Shown here one piece after another: positions 19,473-28,579 of a stretch of DNA of 62,620 bases (positions are counted from its first letter, which is position 1; each line of letters begins with the position of its first letter). Location of the stretch: NCBI GenBank assembly GCA_027214255.1, contig JAPWHL010000023.1, forward strand, positions 1 to 62,620, read 5' to 3'. The notes beneath the pieces are model-generated. The model saw only the letters and a list, made by a program, of their open reading frames with translations, was not told the origin of the DNA and did no database searches. Source of the DNA: Roseovarius aestuarii (GTDB lineage: Bacteria; Pseudomonadota; Alphaproteobacteria; Rhodobacterales; Rhodobacteraceae). The position numbers and the translations under genes were made by a program.

Positions 19473-19916
19473 TTACGTCTTTGCACGCAGTCCCAACGTT
19501 AGCAGACACGCGATGAGGATCGGAGTGCCCAGTTCAATCGCCATTAGATATGTAAGCAATGGGTCGGGCCAACCCGCGGATGCAAGCGAGAACAGTCTGG
19601 TGGCACCGCCTGCGAAATAGAGGGCGATTGCGCAGTAAACCCATCTGCTATGGCTCTCCAGCCTTGCCGATAGCCACAAGATCACAGCGCCGTAGGCGGC
19701 AAAATAGATGGCAAGAACACGCATTTCGCTATCGGCATTTACATGATCAAACCCGCCGGAATAGGCCGGTGCCCTCGTTATTGTCCCAAGGATGTCGCCA
19801 AATAACTTTGCCGTTGTGTCAGGCCCAAGGACGGCCAGCATAAGCCCTATTGGGATGATCGAGGCACCAAGCAATGTAAGAAATACGCGCGCTGCAATCA
19901 GCATAAATTGCCTCAT
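19473..19916 (-). CDS. DUF4345 family membrane protein
   Basis: 147 residues with four likely transmembrane segments (starting MLIAARVFLTLLGASIIPIG) and a central RVLAIYFAAYGAVILW, matching small DUF4345-type integral membrane proteins. Function of the family is unknown. It is transcribed convergently with the transaminase and divergently from dadA, and forms a single-gene unit. Confidence 0.65.
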   Translation of the reverse strand: MRQFMLIAARVFLTLLGASIIPIGLMLAVLGPDTTAKLFGDILGTITRAPAYSGGFDHVNADSEMRVLAIYFAAYGAVILWLSARLESHSRWVYCAIALYFAGGATRLFSLASAGWPDPLLTYLMAIELGTPILIACLLTLGLRAKT

Positions 19917-20156
19917 TTCAAATGCATATTGGGACTATAGCACAGCACCCTAAAGTTGTCTCGTTGTCCCAGACAATGCCCGGTTGTGGCTGCTCCGAAA
20001 TCGGGGTCGTTGAATAATATGAGCGACGCGTTCTGGCTGAGCTTTGGTGGGCAAAATGGCTCTTCTTGGGCGGGGGAAGACTCCTTTTGCGAAGCCTATT
20101 GGTGTTTGACGATTCAAGTGTCACTCTGACGTAAATTATAGTGAAGGGCATCTGCC

Positions 20157-21416
20157 ATGAAAGTAGTTGTTATGGGCGCGGGCGTGATCGGAGTGACGAC
20201 TGCCTACTACCTTGCCAAGCAAGGGGCCGAGGTGGTTGTGATCGACCGACAGACCGGGCCGGGCTTGGAAACCAGTTATGCTAATGCGGGTCAGCTGAGC
20301 TATGGCATGTCGTCGCCTTGGGCTGCGCCAGGTATTCCGATGAAGGCCGTGAAATGGATGTTTATGAAGCGCCGTCCGCTGTTTATCTGGCCGTTGATCA
20401 GCCCGACGATGTGGAAATGGTGCATCCAGATGGTGCGCAATTGCAACGAGGATGCGTATCGCGTGAACAAGGGCCGCATGGTGCGTGTGTCCAGTTATTC
20501 ACGCGACGTGATGCCGGATTTGATCGCGGAAACCGGGATTGAATATGACGGTCGCGCTCAGGGTACTTTGCAACTGTTCCGGACGGCCAAGCAGGTCAAA
20601 GCATCAAAGGCGGATCAGGAAATTCTGGCCGAGTATGGTTCGCCCTATGAGGTTCTGGACCGTGATGCGTGTATCGCCGCCGAGCCTGCGTTGGGCGAGG
20701 TTCGTGACAAGTTTGTCGGTGGTCTGCGCCTGATGGCGGATCGCACGGGGGATTGCCGTCTGTTCACCATCGCCTTGACCGAAGAATGCGTGAAGATGGG
20801 GGTGGAATTTCAATACGGGCAGGCGATCAAAGGCATTGCCATTGAAAACGGCAGGGTTGCAGGCGTTGATACTGAAATTGCAGGACGCATTACGGGCGAT
20901 GCCTATGTCTGTGCGATGGGCAGTTATGCGGTGAATGTTCTGAACCCTATCGGAATAAAGCTGCCTGTTTATCCGGTCAAAGGGTACTCGGTGACGCTGC
21001 CCGTGACCGATGATGCGTATGCGCCGCAATCCACGATCATGGATGAAACCCACAAAGTTGCCATCACGCGACTGGGGGACCGCATCCGCGTGGCGGGGCA
21101 AGCGGAAATTGCGGGCTACTCCAACCGCTTGGGGCCACATGCCACAGATACGGTAAAGCACGTCATCGGGGATTTGTTTCCCAAAGGAGGTGACATTTCG
21201 CGCGCCGAAGGCTGGACCGGTCTGCGCCCGATGACGCCTGATGGCACACCCGTTCTGGGGGCGTCGCAGTTTGACAACCTGTTTCTGAACACGGGTCATG
21301 GCACATTGGGTTGGACAATGGCCTGTGGGTCGGGCCGTGCCGTGGCGGATATCGTTCTGGGCAAAACCCCCGAGATTTCCTTTGAGGGGCTAACCGCAGA
21401 GCGTTACGGGCGCTGA
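20157..21416 (+). CDS. dadA: D-amino acid dehydrogenase small subunit-like FAD oxidoreductase
   Basis: 419 residues, near the usual DadA length. The N-terminal dinucleotide-binding motif GAGVIGVTTAYYLAKQGAEVVVID is followed by the DAO-type fold, with TGLRPMTPDGTPVLG and TGHGTLGWTMACGSG near the C-terminus. DadA oxidises D-amino acids to 2-keto acids and ammonia at the inner membrane face, feeding electrons to the respiratory chain. There is no alanine racemase beside it. An amino acid import and catabolic block begins 300 bases downstream on the same strand, so it may supply the same pathway, although the gap and a regulatory dyad suggest a separate transcript. Confidence 0.88.
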   Translation: MKVVVMGAGVIGVTTAYYLAKQGAEVVVIDRQTGPGLETSYANAGQLSYGMSSPWAAPGIPMKAVKWMFMKRRPLFIWPLISPTMWKWCIQMVRNCNEDAYRVNKGRMVRVSSYSRDVMPDLIAETGIEYDGRAQGTLQLFRTAKQVKASKADQEILAEYGSPYEVLDRDACIAAEPALGEVRDKFVGGLRLMADRTGDCRLFTIALTEECVKMGVEFQYGQAIKGIAIENGRVAGVDTEIAGRITGDAYVCAMGSYAVNVLNPIGIKLPVYPVKGYSVTLPVTDDAYAPQSTIMDETHKVAITRLGDRIRVAGQAEIAGYSNRLGPHATDTVKHVIGDLFPKGGDISRAEGWTGLRPMTPDGTPVLGASQFDNLFLNTGHGTLGWTMACGSGRAVADIVLGKTPEISFEGLTAERYGR

Positions 21417-21717
21417 TCAACGGACTCTAATACAAGCGTGGCGTATGGGTGGGCCGGGGCGATTCTCCGGCCCGAATGTGCGGGCTGTTTGGACGATGTT
21501 GCGTACATCCCCTTTATTCCATCACAGGTTGATGGTGCCTTGAGATTCGCACCTTTAGGGGGTCGCGATCCCTGAATTTGTACCCTTTAAGAGTGGTGAA
21601 ACCCTAGCCGGCACAAAGCCCTTGACATCAGCGGTCAAAATGATTGTTTTACTTTTCTTGAAAGTGATGCATCTGTTTCATGATGCTCTCTATACTTGAT
21701 CGGGACGATGACATTTT
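21417..21717. other. Regulatory gap upstream of the ABC transporter operon
   Basis: 300 bases with no gene. It contains a GC-rich hairpin after dadA (GGGCCGG 21451-21457 with CCGGCCC 21467-21473, no T-run), a TTGACA at 21622-21627 and a 22-bp dyad at 21659-21680 about 38 bases before the first start codon. Confidence 0.5.
21659..21680. promoter_or_regulatory. 22-bp operator-like dyad
   Basis: The sequence TGAAA-N2-GATGCATC-N2-TTTCA is symmetric at 18 of 22 positions. It overlaps the likely promoter of the transporter operon, so a repressor site is plausible. The RpiR-family regulator encoded in the same cluster (27703) is the obvious candidate to bind it. That link is inference. Confidence 0.5.
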
Positions 21718-22491
21718 ATGGCTGCCAGTACCGCCGACCCAGCATTGGACATAAGAGGGCTTGAGAAAAGCTTTGGTCAGGTCAAGGTTCTGCGCGGGAT
21801 TGATCTGACGGCGCATCGCGGGGATGTTGTATCGATCATCGGGGCGTCGGGATCCGGAAAATCCACCTTTCTACGCTGCATCAACATGTTGGAAATGCCG
21901 TCAGCCGGGTCGATACGCGTTGCGGGTGAAGAGATCCTGACCAAGCCGGGCAAGCTGGGTCTAGAGCCCGCAGATAGGCGGCAGTTGCAGCGCGTCCGGT
22001 CCGAACTGGGCATGGTGTTTCAGGACTTTGCGCTATGGAGCCACCTGACCGTTCTGGAAAACATCACCGAGGGGCCGATGCGCGTTCTGGGCCTGTCGCG
22101 CGCCGAGGCGCGCGAGCGCGGCGAAGCGTTGTTGGACAAGGTCGGACTGTCGGAAAAACGCGACGCCTATCCGGCGCATATGTCTGGTGGCCAACAGCAG
22201 CGCGCGGCAATCGCGCGCGCCTTGGCGATGGAGCCGCAGGCGCTGTTGTTTGACGAACCGACCAGCGCGTTGGACCCCGAACTGGTCGGGGAGGTGCTGC
22301 GTGTCATGCAGTTATTGGCCGACGAAGGACGCACGATGATCGTCGTCACCCACGAGATGCAGTTCGCGCGCAACGTGTCATCAAAGGTTATGTACTTCCA
22401 CCAAGGCCTTGTCGAGGAAGAGGGCACTCCTGAACAAGTCTTCGAACACACACAATCCGACCGCTGCCGTCAGTTTCTGTCCGGAACCTGA
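21718..22491 (+). CDS. Polar amino acid ABC transporter ATP-binding protein
   Basis: 257 residues of the HisP/OccP/GlnQ family. Walker A GASGSGKST (near 41), signature MSGGQQQRAAIARAL (about 155), Walker B ALLFDEPTSALDPE and the switch histidine in VVTHEM. The insertion KPGKLGLEPADRRQLQRVRSELGMVFQDFALWSHL is typical of the histidine/octopine/nopaline subgroup. It energises import with the two permeases and the binding protein that follow. First gene of the operon, downstream of a 22-bp dyad. Confidence 0.95.
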   Translation: MAASTADPALDIRGLEKSFGQVKVLRGIDLTAHRGDVVSIIGASGSGKSTFLRCINMLEMPSAGSIRVAGEEILTKPGKLGLEPADRRQLQRVRSELGMVFQDFALWSHLTVLENITEGPMRVLGLSRAEARERGEALLDKVGLSEKRDAYPAHMSGGQQQRAAIARALAMEPQALLFDEPTSALDPELVGEVLRVMQLLADEGRTMIVVTHEMQFARNVSSKVMYFHQGLVEEEGTPEQVFEHTQSDRCRQFLSGT

Positions 22492-22540
22492 TGGTGGCCA
22501 ATTCATCAAATAAAACCAACTGACTGGAGGGTATATCCAC

Positions 22541-23302
22541 ATGACATTCAAACTGATTCTGACCGCCGCGCTGGGTGCATTTATTGCGCAGGGCGCTGCC
22601 GCTGAAACACTCCGCATCGCTACCGAGGGGGCCTACCCTCCGTTTAATTTCGTGGACGAAAGCGGCGAGGTGAAAGGTTTTGACGTCGAGATCGCCAAGG
22701 CCCTGTGCGCCGAGATGAAGGCCGACTGCGAGATCGTTACGCAGGCGTGGGACGGCATTATTCCGGGTTTGAAAGCGGGCAAATACGATGCCATCGTCGC
22801 ATCCATGTCGATCACCGACAAGCGCAAGAAAGCGGTGGATTTCACCGATCCTTACTATGCCGCCGGGGCCGCGTTGGTGGCGCCCAAGGATAGCGATATC
22901 GCTTACACCCCCGAAGGGTTAGAGGGCAAAACCATCGGCGTTCAGCGCGCCACCACCTATGCCAATCTGGTGGAAAAGAAATTCCCCGGTGCCACGTTGA
23001 AAACCTACGACACGGTGGAAAACCACAATCTTGATCTGCAAGCGGGCCGTTTGGACGGTGTCGTGGCGCAGCAGATGCTGATGCACACATGGCTGGAAAA
23101 CGAAGGCGGCGACAGCTTTGAATTCAAGGGCGAAGCCGTCAAGGATGCCGAATACATCGGGTCCGGCGCGGGGATCGCCGTGGAAAAGGGCAATACCGAA
23201 CTTCTGGATGCCCTGAACGCGGCGTTGGATACGATCCAGCAAAACGGCACCTATGCGGCGATCAACGCAAATTATTTCCCGTTCTCGATCAGCGCAGAGT
23301 AA
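22541..23302 (+). CDS. Periplasmic amino acid-binding protein of the ABC transporter
   Basis: 253 residues with a signal peptide (cleavage near AAA-ET, about residue 21) and the family-3 solute-binding signature FNFVDESGEVKGFDVEIAKALC and IVASMSITDKRKKAVDFTDPYY. This subgroup binds basic or octopine/nopaline-like amino acids. The precise ligand cannot be read from sequence. GGAGG lies upstream of ATG 22541. A strong hairpin follows the stop codon and probably stabilises this part of the mRNA. Confidence 0.93.
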   Translation: MTFKLILTAALGAFIAQGAAAETLRIATEGAYPPFNFVDESGEVKGFDVEIAKALCAEMKADCEIVTQAWDGIIPGLKAGKYDAIVASMSITDKRKKAVDFTDPYYAAGAALVAPKDSDIAYTPEGLEGKTIGVQRATTYANLVEKKFPGATLKTYDTVENHNLDLQAGRLDGVVAQQMLMHTWLENEGGDSFEFKGEAVKDAEYIGSGAGIAVEKGNTELLDALNAALDTIQQNGTYAAINANYFPFSISAE

Positions 23303-23309
23303 TCAATTT

Positions 23310-23338
23310 TGCGCCGTGCCCTAAGGGGGCGCGGCGCA
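23310..23338 (+). promoter_or_regulatory. Intercistronic hairpin after the binding-protein gene
   Basis: TGCGCCGTGCCC pairs over 12 bp (one G-T) with GGGCGCGGCGCA around a 5-base loop. No T-run follows. Such hairpins protect the upstream binding-protein mRNA from 3' exonucleases and raise its level over the permeases. Confidence 0.6.
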
Positions 23339-23374
23339 CGTGTCTGATGATGTGACTGACAGGAAGCACCGCCC

Positions 23375-24073
23375 GTGTTCGACCTCGAAGGCTTTGGCCA
23401 TCTTCTTTTTCAAGGGACGTTGATGACGATCCGGCTGGCGCTGGTATCGTTGGTGTTCGGCCTGATGTTCGGTCTGATCGGGGCCGCGATGAAGCTGTCA
23501 CGCTTTCGCTTTTTGCGAATTATCGCGGGCGTTTATACCGCGTTGATCCGGGGCATTCCGGAACTGATGGTGATCCTGTTTATCTACTACGGCGGGGTCA
23601 TTTTACTGAACAATTTCGCCGGGCTGCTGGGCTATGACAGGTACATTGACGTGTCGGCCTTTGGGGCCGGGGTGGCGGCGCTGTCCCTGACGTTCGGGGC
23701 CTATGCAACCGAGATATTTCGCGGCGGTATTCGCGCCGTACCGACCAACCAAATCGAGGCGGCACGCGCGATTGGCATGTCGCCAGCAACCACGTTTCGC
23801 CGCATCCTGCTGCCACAGGTCTGGCGCTTTGCCTTACCGGGGCTGGGCAATACGTTTTTGATCATCCTAAAGGAAACCGCGCTGGTCTCTGTGATCGGGC
23901 TGGAAGAGCTGATGCGCAAAACAGACATGGCCGTTGGCTATACCAAAGAGCCGTTCACGTTCTTTTTGTTCGCTGCGCTGATCTATCTGGCGATGACGGC
24001 GGTGGTCATGTGGGTACAACAGGGCCTTGAAAAACGCGCAAATCGTGGTGTGTCAGGGCGGGCCGTCACATGA
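23375..24073 (+). CDS. Amino acid ABC transporter permease (HisQ-type)
   Basis: 232 residues, integral membrane, about five transmembrane segments, with the inner-membrane-loop EAA motif EAARAIGMSPATTFRRILLPQ that contacts the ATPase. GTG start at 23375 with AGGAAG upstream. Stop overlaps the next permease start by four bases (ATGA). Forms a heterodimeric channel with the following permease. Confidence 0.93.
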   Translation: MFDLEGFGHLLFQGTLMTIRLALVSLVFGLMFGLIGAAMKLSRFRFLRIIAGVYTALIRGIPELMVILFIYYGGVILLNNFAGLLGYDRYIDVSAFGAGVAALSLTFGAYATEIFRGGIRAVPTNQIEAARAIGMSPATTFRRILLPQVWRFALPGLGNTFLIILKETALVSVIGLEELMRKTDMAVGYTKEPFTFFLFAALIYLAMTAVVMWVQQGLEKRANRGVSGRAVT

Positions 24074-24756
24074 ACTTCGATGTGATGATCGAGGCTCTGC
24101 CGGACTTGATTGGCGGTCTGTGGCTGACGCTGGGCCTAGTTGCATTGGCCCTGCTGGCGGGGTTCGTGATCGCCTTGCCCACGGCGTTGGCGCGGTTGAG
24201 CCGGTTGGCCCTACTGCGCTGGATTGCGTGGAGTTATGTGTTTTTCTTTCGCGGCACACCGCTGTTGGTGCAGATTTTCTTGATTTATTACGGGCTGTCA
24301 CAGTTTGAGGTCATTCGTGAAAGTGTTCTGTGGCCCATCTTGCGCGAGCCCTTCTGGTGTACGCTGATTGCGCTCGCATTGAACACAGGGGCCTATACCG
24401 GAGAGGTGTTTCGCGGGGGCATCCTGTCCGTGCCCCATAATCAGATCGAAGCCGCGCGCGCCATTGGCATGTCGCCCGCTACCGCCTTTCGGCGCATCAT
24501 CTGGCCTCAGACGATCCGTCAGGCGCTGCCCGCTTATGGCAATGAGATGATCTTGATGGTCAAGGCCAGTTCGCTGGCCTCTACCGTGACCCTTATGGAC
24601 ATTACCGGCGTTGCGCGCACGCTGGCGGCCGACACCTATATGCCGATCGAAATCTATACGATGGCGGCGATGATCTATCTGGTTCTGACCTTCGTGATGA
24701 GCCAGCTGGTTCAACTGCTGGAATGGAAAATGGATACCACACGGGCACGCGCATGA
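24070..24756 (+). CDS. Amino acid ABC transporter permease (HisM-type)
   Basis: 228 residues with transmembrane helices and the EAA loop EAARAIGMSPATAFRRIIWPQ, almost the same as in its partner, as expected for a HisQ/HisM-like pair. Translationally coupled to the upstream permease. A class III transaminase starts 25 bases after it and is probably in the same operon. Confidence 0.93.
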   Translation: MNFDVMIEALPDLIGGLWLTLGLVALALLAGFVIALPTALARLSRLALLRWIAWSYVFFFRGTPLLVQIFLIYYGLSQFEVIRESVLWPILREPFWCTLIALALNTGAYTGEVFRGGILSVPHNQIEAARAIGMSPATAFRRIIWPQTIRQALPAYGNEMILMVKASSLASTVTLMDITGVARTLAADTYMPIEIYTMAAMIYLVLTFVMSQLVQLLEWKMDTTRARA

Positions 24757-24781
24757 CGTGCCAACCACCGGAGAGACACTA

Positions 24782-26170
24782 ATGACCACCGCCAACCCGA
24801 ATGCCAGAACGCACAACCGCTCTGGTGCAGATCTAAAGGCCGCCGATCTGGCGCATCATTTGCACCCGTTTACCGACCACGGGCTACTGGCGGCCGAAGG
24901 TGGGCCGCGCGTCATAACCCATGGCGAGGGCGTCTATTTATGGGACACCGAGGGGCGTCGCCTGCTGGATGGGATGGCCGGGTTATGGTGCGTTAACATT
25001 GGCTATGGCCGTAAAGAACCGGGCGAGGTGGCGCAGCGCCAGATGGATCAACTGGCGTTTTACAACACGTTCTTCAAAACCTCGCACGAGCCGGTGATCG
25101 AGCTGTCCGAACGTCTGGCGGGCCTGACACCGGACGGGATCAATGAATTTTTCTATGCCAATTCCGGGTCCGAGGCCAACGATACCGCTGTGCGTTTGGT
25201 GCGTGGGTACTGGGCGGCGCAAGGCCGCCCCGAACGTCAGGTGATTGTCAGCCGCGAATTTGCCTATCACGGTTCGACCATTGCAGGGGCCAGCCTATGT
25301 GGCCTGCCGTCGATGCATGACGTGCCCAGTCTGCCGATACCTGGCATCGTTCACGCCGACGGTCCATATGCGTGGCACGCCGGGCGCGATCAACATGATC
25401 CGGAATATGGAGCGGATGCCGCCGATGCGGTCGAGGCCAAGATCCTTGAGGTCGGCCCCGAAAACGTGGCGGCTTTTATCGGCGAGCCTGTGATGGGCGC
25501 AGGGGGCGTGATTACCCCGCCACCGGGATACTGGGCGCGTATTCAAGAGATCTGCCGCAAGCATGACATTCTGCTGGTCGTCGATGAGGTGATCTGTGGT
25601 TTCGGGCGCACGGGCAGTTGGTTCGGGTCGCAAACCTATGACATCCAACCGGACATCATGTGCATGGCCAAGGGCATGAGCAGCGGCTATCAGGCGATTT
25701 CCGCTGTTGGCGTGGGGGCACGCGTGGCGGATGCCCTGCGCGGAAGATCAGGCGTGTTGCCACATGGGTTTACCTATTCGGGCCATCCTGTGGCCTGCGC
25801 CGTAGCGCTGGAAAATATCGACATCATCCAGCGCGAAGGCATCGTTGAACATGTGCGCGATGTTGTCGGCCCGTGCATGGGGGCTGCATTCGGACGTCTG
25901 GCGGCGCATCCTCTGGTGGGAGAGGTGCGCGGCGTTGGCGGAATGTGGGCGATGGATCTGACCTCGGACAAGGCGACACGCGCACCTTTCTCGCCGATGG
26001 GGCATGTCGCGACGCGCGTGCGCAACCTGTGCTTTGAGCGCGGGCTTGCCACACGCGCGGTGCGCGAGGGGCTGGTATTCTCGCCGCCGTTGATTATCAC
26101 CGAGGCCGAGATCGAGGAGTTGGCCGAAATTCTGGCGGTGTGTCTGGACGATGTGGCGGACACGCTATGA
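24782..26170 (+). CDS. Class III aminotransferase, omega-amino acid/polyamine type
   Basis: 462 residues. Signature elements: ANSGSEANDTAVRLVR, YHGSTIAGASLCG, GEPVMGAGGV, VVDEVICGFGRTG and PLP lysine in CMAKGMSSGY (K297). Closest in style to beta-alanine/putrescine/omega-amino acid:pyruvate transaminases. Start ATG 24782 follows GGAGAG. Its stop overlaps the M81 gene start (ATGA). Placed after an amino acid importer and before a hydrolase, it probably removes the amino group from the imported or released amino acid. Confidence 0.88.
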   Translation: MTTANPNARTHNRSGADLKAADLAHHLHPFTDHGLLAAEGGPRVITHGEGVYLWDTEGRRLLDGMAGLWCVNIGYGRKEPGEVAQRQMDQLAFYNTFFKTSHEPVIELSERLAGLTPDGINEFFYANSGSEANDTAVRLVRGYWAAQGRPERQVIVSREFAYHGSTIAGASLCGLPSMHDVPSLPIPGIVHADGPYAWHAGRDQHDPEYGADAADAVEAKILEVGPENVAAFIGEPVMGAGGVITPPPGYWARIQEICRKHDILLVVDEVICGFGRTGSWFGSQTYDIQPDIMCMAKGMSSGYQAISAVGVGARVADALRGRSGVLPHGFTYSGHPVACAVALENIDIIQREGIVEHVRDVVGPCMGAAFGRLAAHPLVGEVRGVGGMWAMDLTSDKATRAPFSPMGHVATRVRNLCFERGLATRAVREGLVFSPPLIITEAEIEELAEILAVCLDDVADTL

Positions 26171-27672
26171 GTGACAGGACTAAACGAACGTCTATGAAAA
26201 TCGGGGTTGCGCGGCTTTGGCACGAGGCCAATTCTTTTACCAAGGGATCGGTTGGGCTGGATCACTTTGAGGGGCGTGAATACGCCTATGGCACCGAGGC
26301 TGCACAGCAGTTTCGCGGCACCACCGTGGAAACCGGCGGCGCGTTGGAATGGGCGGATCACACGGGGGCCGAGCTGGTGTTTTCGCGGCTCGCGGCCTCG
26401 GCCCCCGGCGGCCCGGTGGATCAGGATGTACTGGACGCGCTGACAGACGAGATTGTGACGGACCCGATTTTTGACGACGTGGACGGGATTTACCTGTCGA
26501 TGCATGGATCATGCATTGGCACACAGGATGCGTCACCGGAAACCACTTTGGTCACGCGGATGCGTGCGCGCTTTCCGGATCGGCCGATCACGGCCTCGTT
26601 TGATATGCATTGCATCCCGACGGATGAGATGTGCGCGGCTTTGGACGGGGCGACAGTGTACCGCGAATATCCGCATACGGACATGCCACAGGCCGCGATC
26701 CGTGCGCTGGACCTGTTGGGCGATCTGGTGGATCGGGGCGCACGCGGGCAAGTGGTTCTGGCCTGCTGTGATCTGATTTTGCCCAGTTTCAACATGCGCA
26801 CGGACGAACCCGGCCCAATGACGGAAATTGAGGATTTGGCGCGCAGTATGGAGACCGAGCAGGCCAGCGCGGGCACTGCGATGGCAATCTATCCCTATGC
26901 CAGTTTCGCCTACGCGGATGTGCCTGCGGGTAACTCAGGCGTGATGGTCAGTGTCGCCGCCAATGATGGGGGGGCCGCGCAAACGGCGGCCAATACCATG
27001 GTGGCCGAGATGCGCGCCCGTGCCCCCCGGTTCCGCCCTGATCTGCAAACCGCTGCAAATCTGTTGGCGCAGGCCCCATGGCGTGATGGCCGCCGCTGGG
27101 CGATACTTGAGCCGTCGGACAATCCGATGTCGGGCGGCAATGGTGACACCACCGGGCTGCTGTCTGCCGCAGTGCACGCTGATCTGCCCGAAGGCACGGT
27201 GTTTGCCTTTATCAGCGACGCAGAGGCGGTCAAAGCCGCAGGGCAGGCCGGAATAGGCGCTTTCCTGACGCTTGATCTGGGTGGCAAACGCGACGCGCGT
27301 TTTGGCGGGCCGGTCAAAATCAGTGGCGTGGTCGAGAAACTGACAGACGGGAAATTTACCAATTCGGGCCCGATGGAACATGGAATCCCCATAGATTTGG
27401 GACCAACCGCCTTGCTAAGGGTTGGTCCGATGCGCATCATCGTCACCACTCGGGTCTATTCACCAAACGATCCGGGATATTTTCATTTGCACGGGATCGA
27501 AGCGACGGAAATCCCCCTATTACTGGCCAAGGCGAAAAATCATATCCGCGCGTCTTTCGGACGCAGCTTTGATGCGTTTGCACAGGTGGAAACGCCGGGT
27601 CCGGCAATGGCCGATACATCGCAATTACCCTTTCGCCGCATCCCACCCCGGCGGCTGGATTTGGGGGCCTAA
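26167..27672 (+). CDS. M81 family metallopeptidase-like hydrolase (MlrC-like)
   Basis: 501 residues of the M81/MlrC family, named after the enzyme that finishes microcystin breakdown. The N-terminus shows the family start KIGVARLWHEANSFTKG with the conserved His-Glu (19-20), then YLSMHGSC, ASFDMHC and YREYPHTDM, all with metal-type histidines. Such enzymes hydrolyse amide bonds of small unusual peptides or amidated amino acids. It is coupled to the upstream transaminase and precedes the RpiR regulator. The substrate is unknown and is not expected to be a microcystin here. Confidence 0.85.
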   Translation: MSDRTKRTSMKIGVARLWHEANSFTKGSVGLDHFEGREYAYGTEAAQQFRGTTVETGGALEWADHTGAELVFSRLAASAPGGPVDQDVLDALTDEIVTDPIFDDVDGIYLSMHGSCIGTQDASPETTLVTRMRARFPDRPITASFDMHCIPTDEMCAALDGATVYREYPHTDMPQAAIRALDLLGDLVDRGARGQVVLACCDLILPSFNMRTDEPGPMTEIEDLARSMETEQASAGTAMAIYPYASFAYADVPAGNSGVMVSVAANDGGAAQTAANTMVAEMRARAPRFRPDLQTAANLLAQAPWRDGRRWAILEPSDNPMSGGNGDTTGLLSAAVHADLPEGTVFAFISDAEAVKAAGQAGIGAFLTLDLGGKRDARFGGPVKISGVVEKLTDGKFTNSGPMEHGIPIDLGPTALLRVGPMRIIVTTRVYSPNDPGYFHLHGIEATEIPLLLAKAKNHIRASFGRSFDAFAQVETPGPAMADTSQLPFRRIPPRRLDLGA

Positions 27673-27702
27673 GATGCAGCAATTACACTGGATACCGTGC
27701 TC

Positions 27703-28578
27703 ATGACCTTGGCCGACCTCCATAGCCGGATCGTAGAGGCCCTGCCGGGACTGCCCCGTCAGGTGGCCTTGGCGGCGCGCTATGTGGTGGATCATCCAGA
27801 TGATGTTCCTTTGATTTCGATGCGCGATCTGGCGACGCGCGCCGGGGTGTCGCCGGCGACCATGCTGCGGCTGGCCCAGACGCTGGGATTTGACAGCTGG
27901 GGTGATTTTCGTGCGCTGCATGTGGATCATTTACGCCAGACGCCGGTGCCTTATACCGAACGTGCCGCGCGGGCCTTGTCGCGTGATGGGGGCGGGGTGT
28001 TGGTCAGTGAAAGTTTCAGCGCCTACCGCGCCAATCTGGACCAGACCGAATGGGCCAACCCGCCCGAGGTATTCACCCGTGCCGCCAAACATCTGGTGCA
28101 GGCCGACAGGGTGTTCATTTCGGCCTTCATGAGTTGTCGGGGTCCGGGTATGACCTTTGCCTACCTGTGCCGTATGTTGCGCAATAACGTCGCGCTTCTG
28201 GGGGCCGAGGCCACGTCTCTGGGGGTTGATCTGGCGCTTTTGCGGCCCGGAGATACGGTATTGTCGATCAATTTTGACCCCTATGGGCATGAGATTAACC
28301 AGATCGCGAGGGCGATTGAGGCCTCGGGGGCCACATTGATCAGCCTGGCCGACAGTCGCGCCACCCCCTTGACGCGGTTGGCGGCGGAAACGCTGGTGTT
28401 TCCAGTGGACGGCCCGTCTTTCTTCCCTTCTATCGCTGCGGCACAGGCGCTGGTCGAGGCGCTGATTGCTGCGATTTTGGCCGAGTTGGGGCCAGAAGCC
28501 ACCGCGCGTATCGGCCATATCGAAAACGCATTATATGACAGCGGCACCTACGTCAGCCTTAGTAAACGGAGCACATGA
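27703..28578 (+). CDS. MurR/RpiR family transcriptional regulator
   Basis: About 291 residues. An N-terminal helix-turn-helix of the RpiR type (about 1-77, SMRDLATRAGVSPATMLRLAQTLGF) is joined to a C-terminal SIS sugar-isomerase-like domain (about 125-255) that usually binds a phosphorylated sugar or small metabolite. RpiR proteins commonly regulate adjacent catabolic genes. Its site may be the 22-bp dyad upstream of the transporter. ATG 27703 chosen. GTG 27697 cannot be excluded and neither has a clear Shine-Dalgarno. Confidence 0.9.
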   Translation: MTLADLHSRIVEALPGLPRQVALAARYVVDHPDDVPLISMRDLATRAGVSPATMLRLAQTLGFDSWGDFRALHVDHLRQTPVPYTERAARALSRDGGGVLVSESFSAYRANLDQTEWANPPEVFTRAAKHLVQADRVFISAFMSCRGPGMTFAYLCRMLRNNVALLGAEATSLGVDLALLRPGDTVLSINFDPYGHEINQIARAIEASGATLISLADSRATPLTRLAAETLVFPVDGPSFFPSIAAAQALVEALIAAILAELGPEATARIGHIENALYDSGTYVSLSKRST

Positions 28579-28579
28579 G

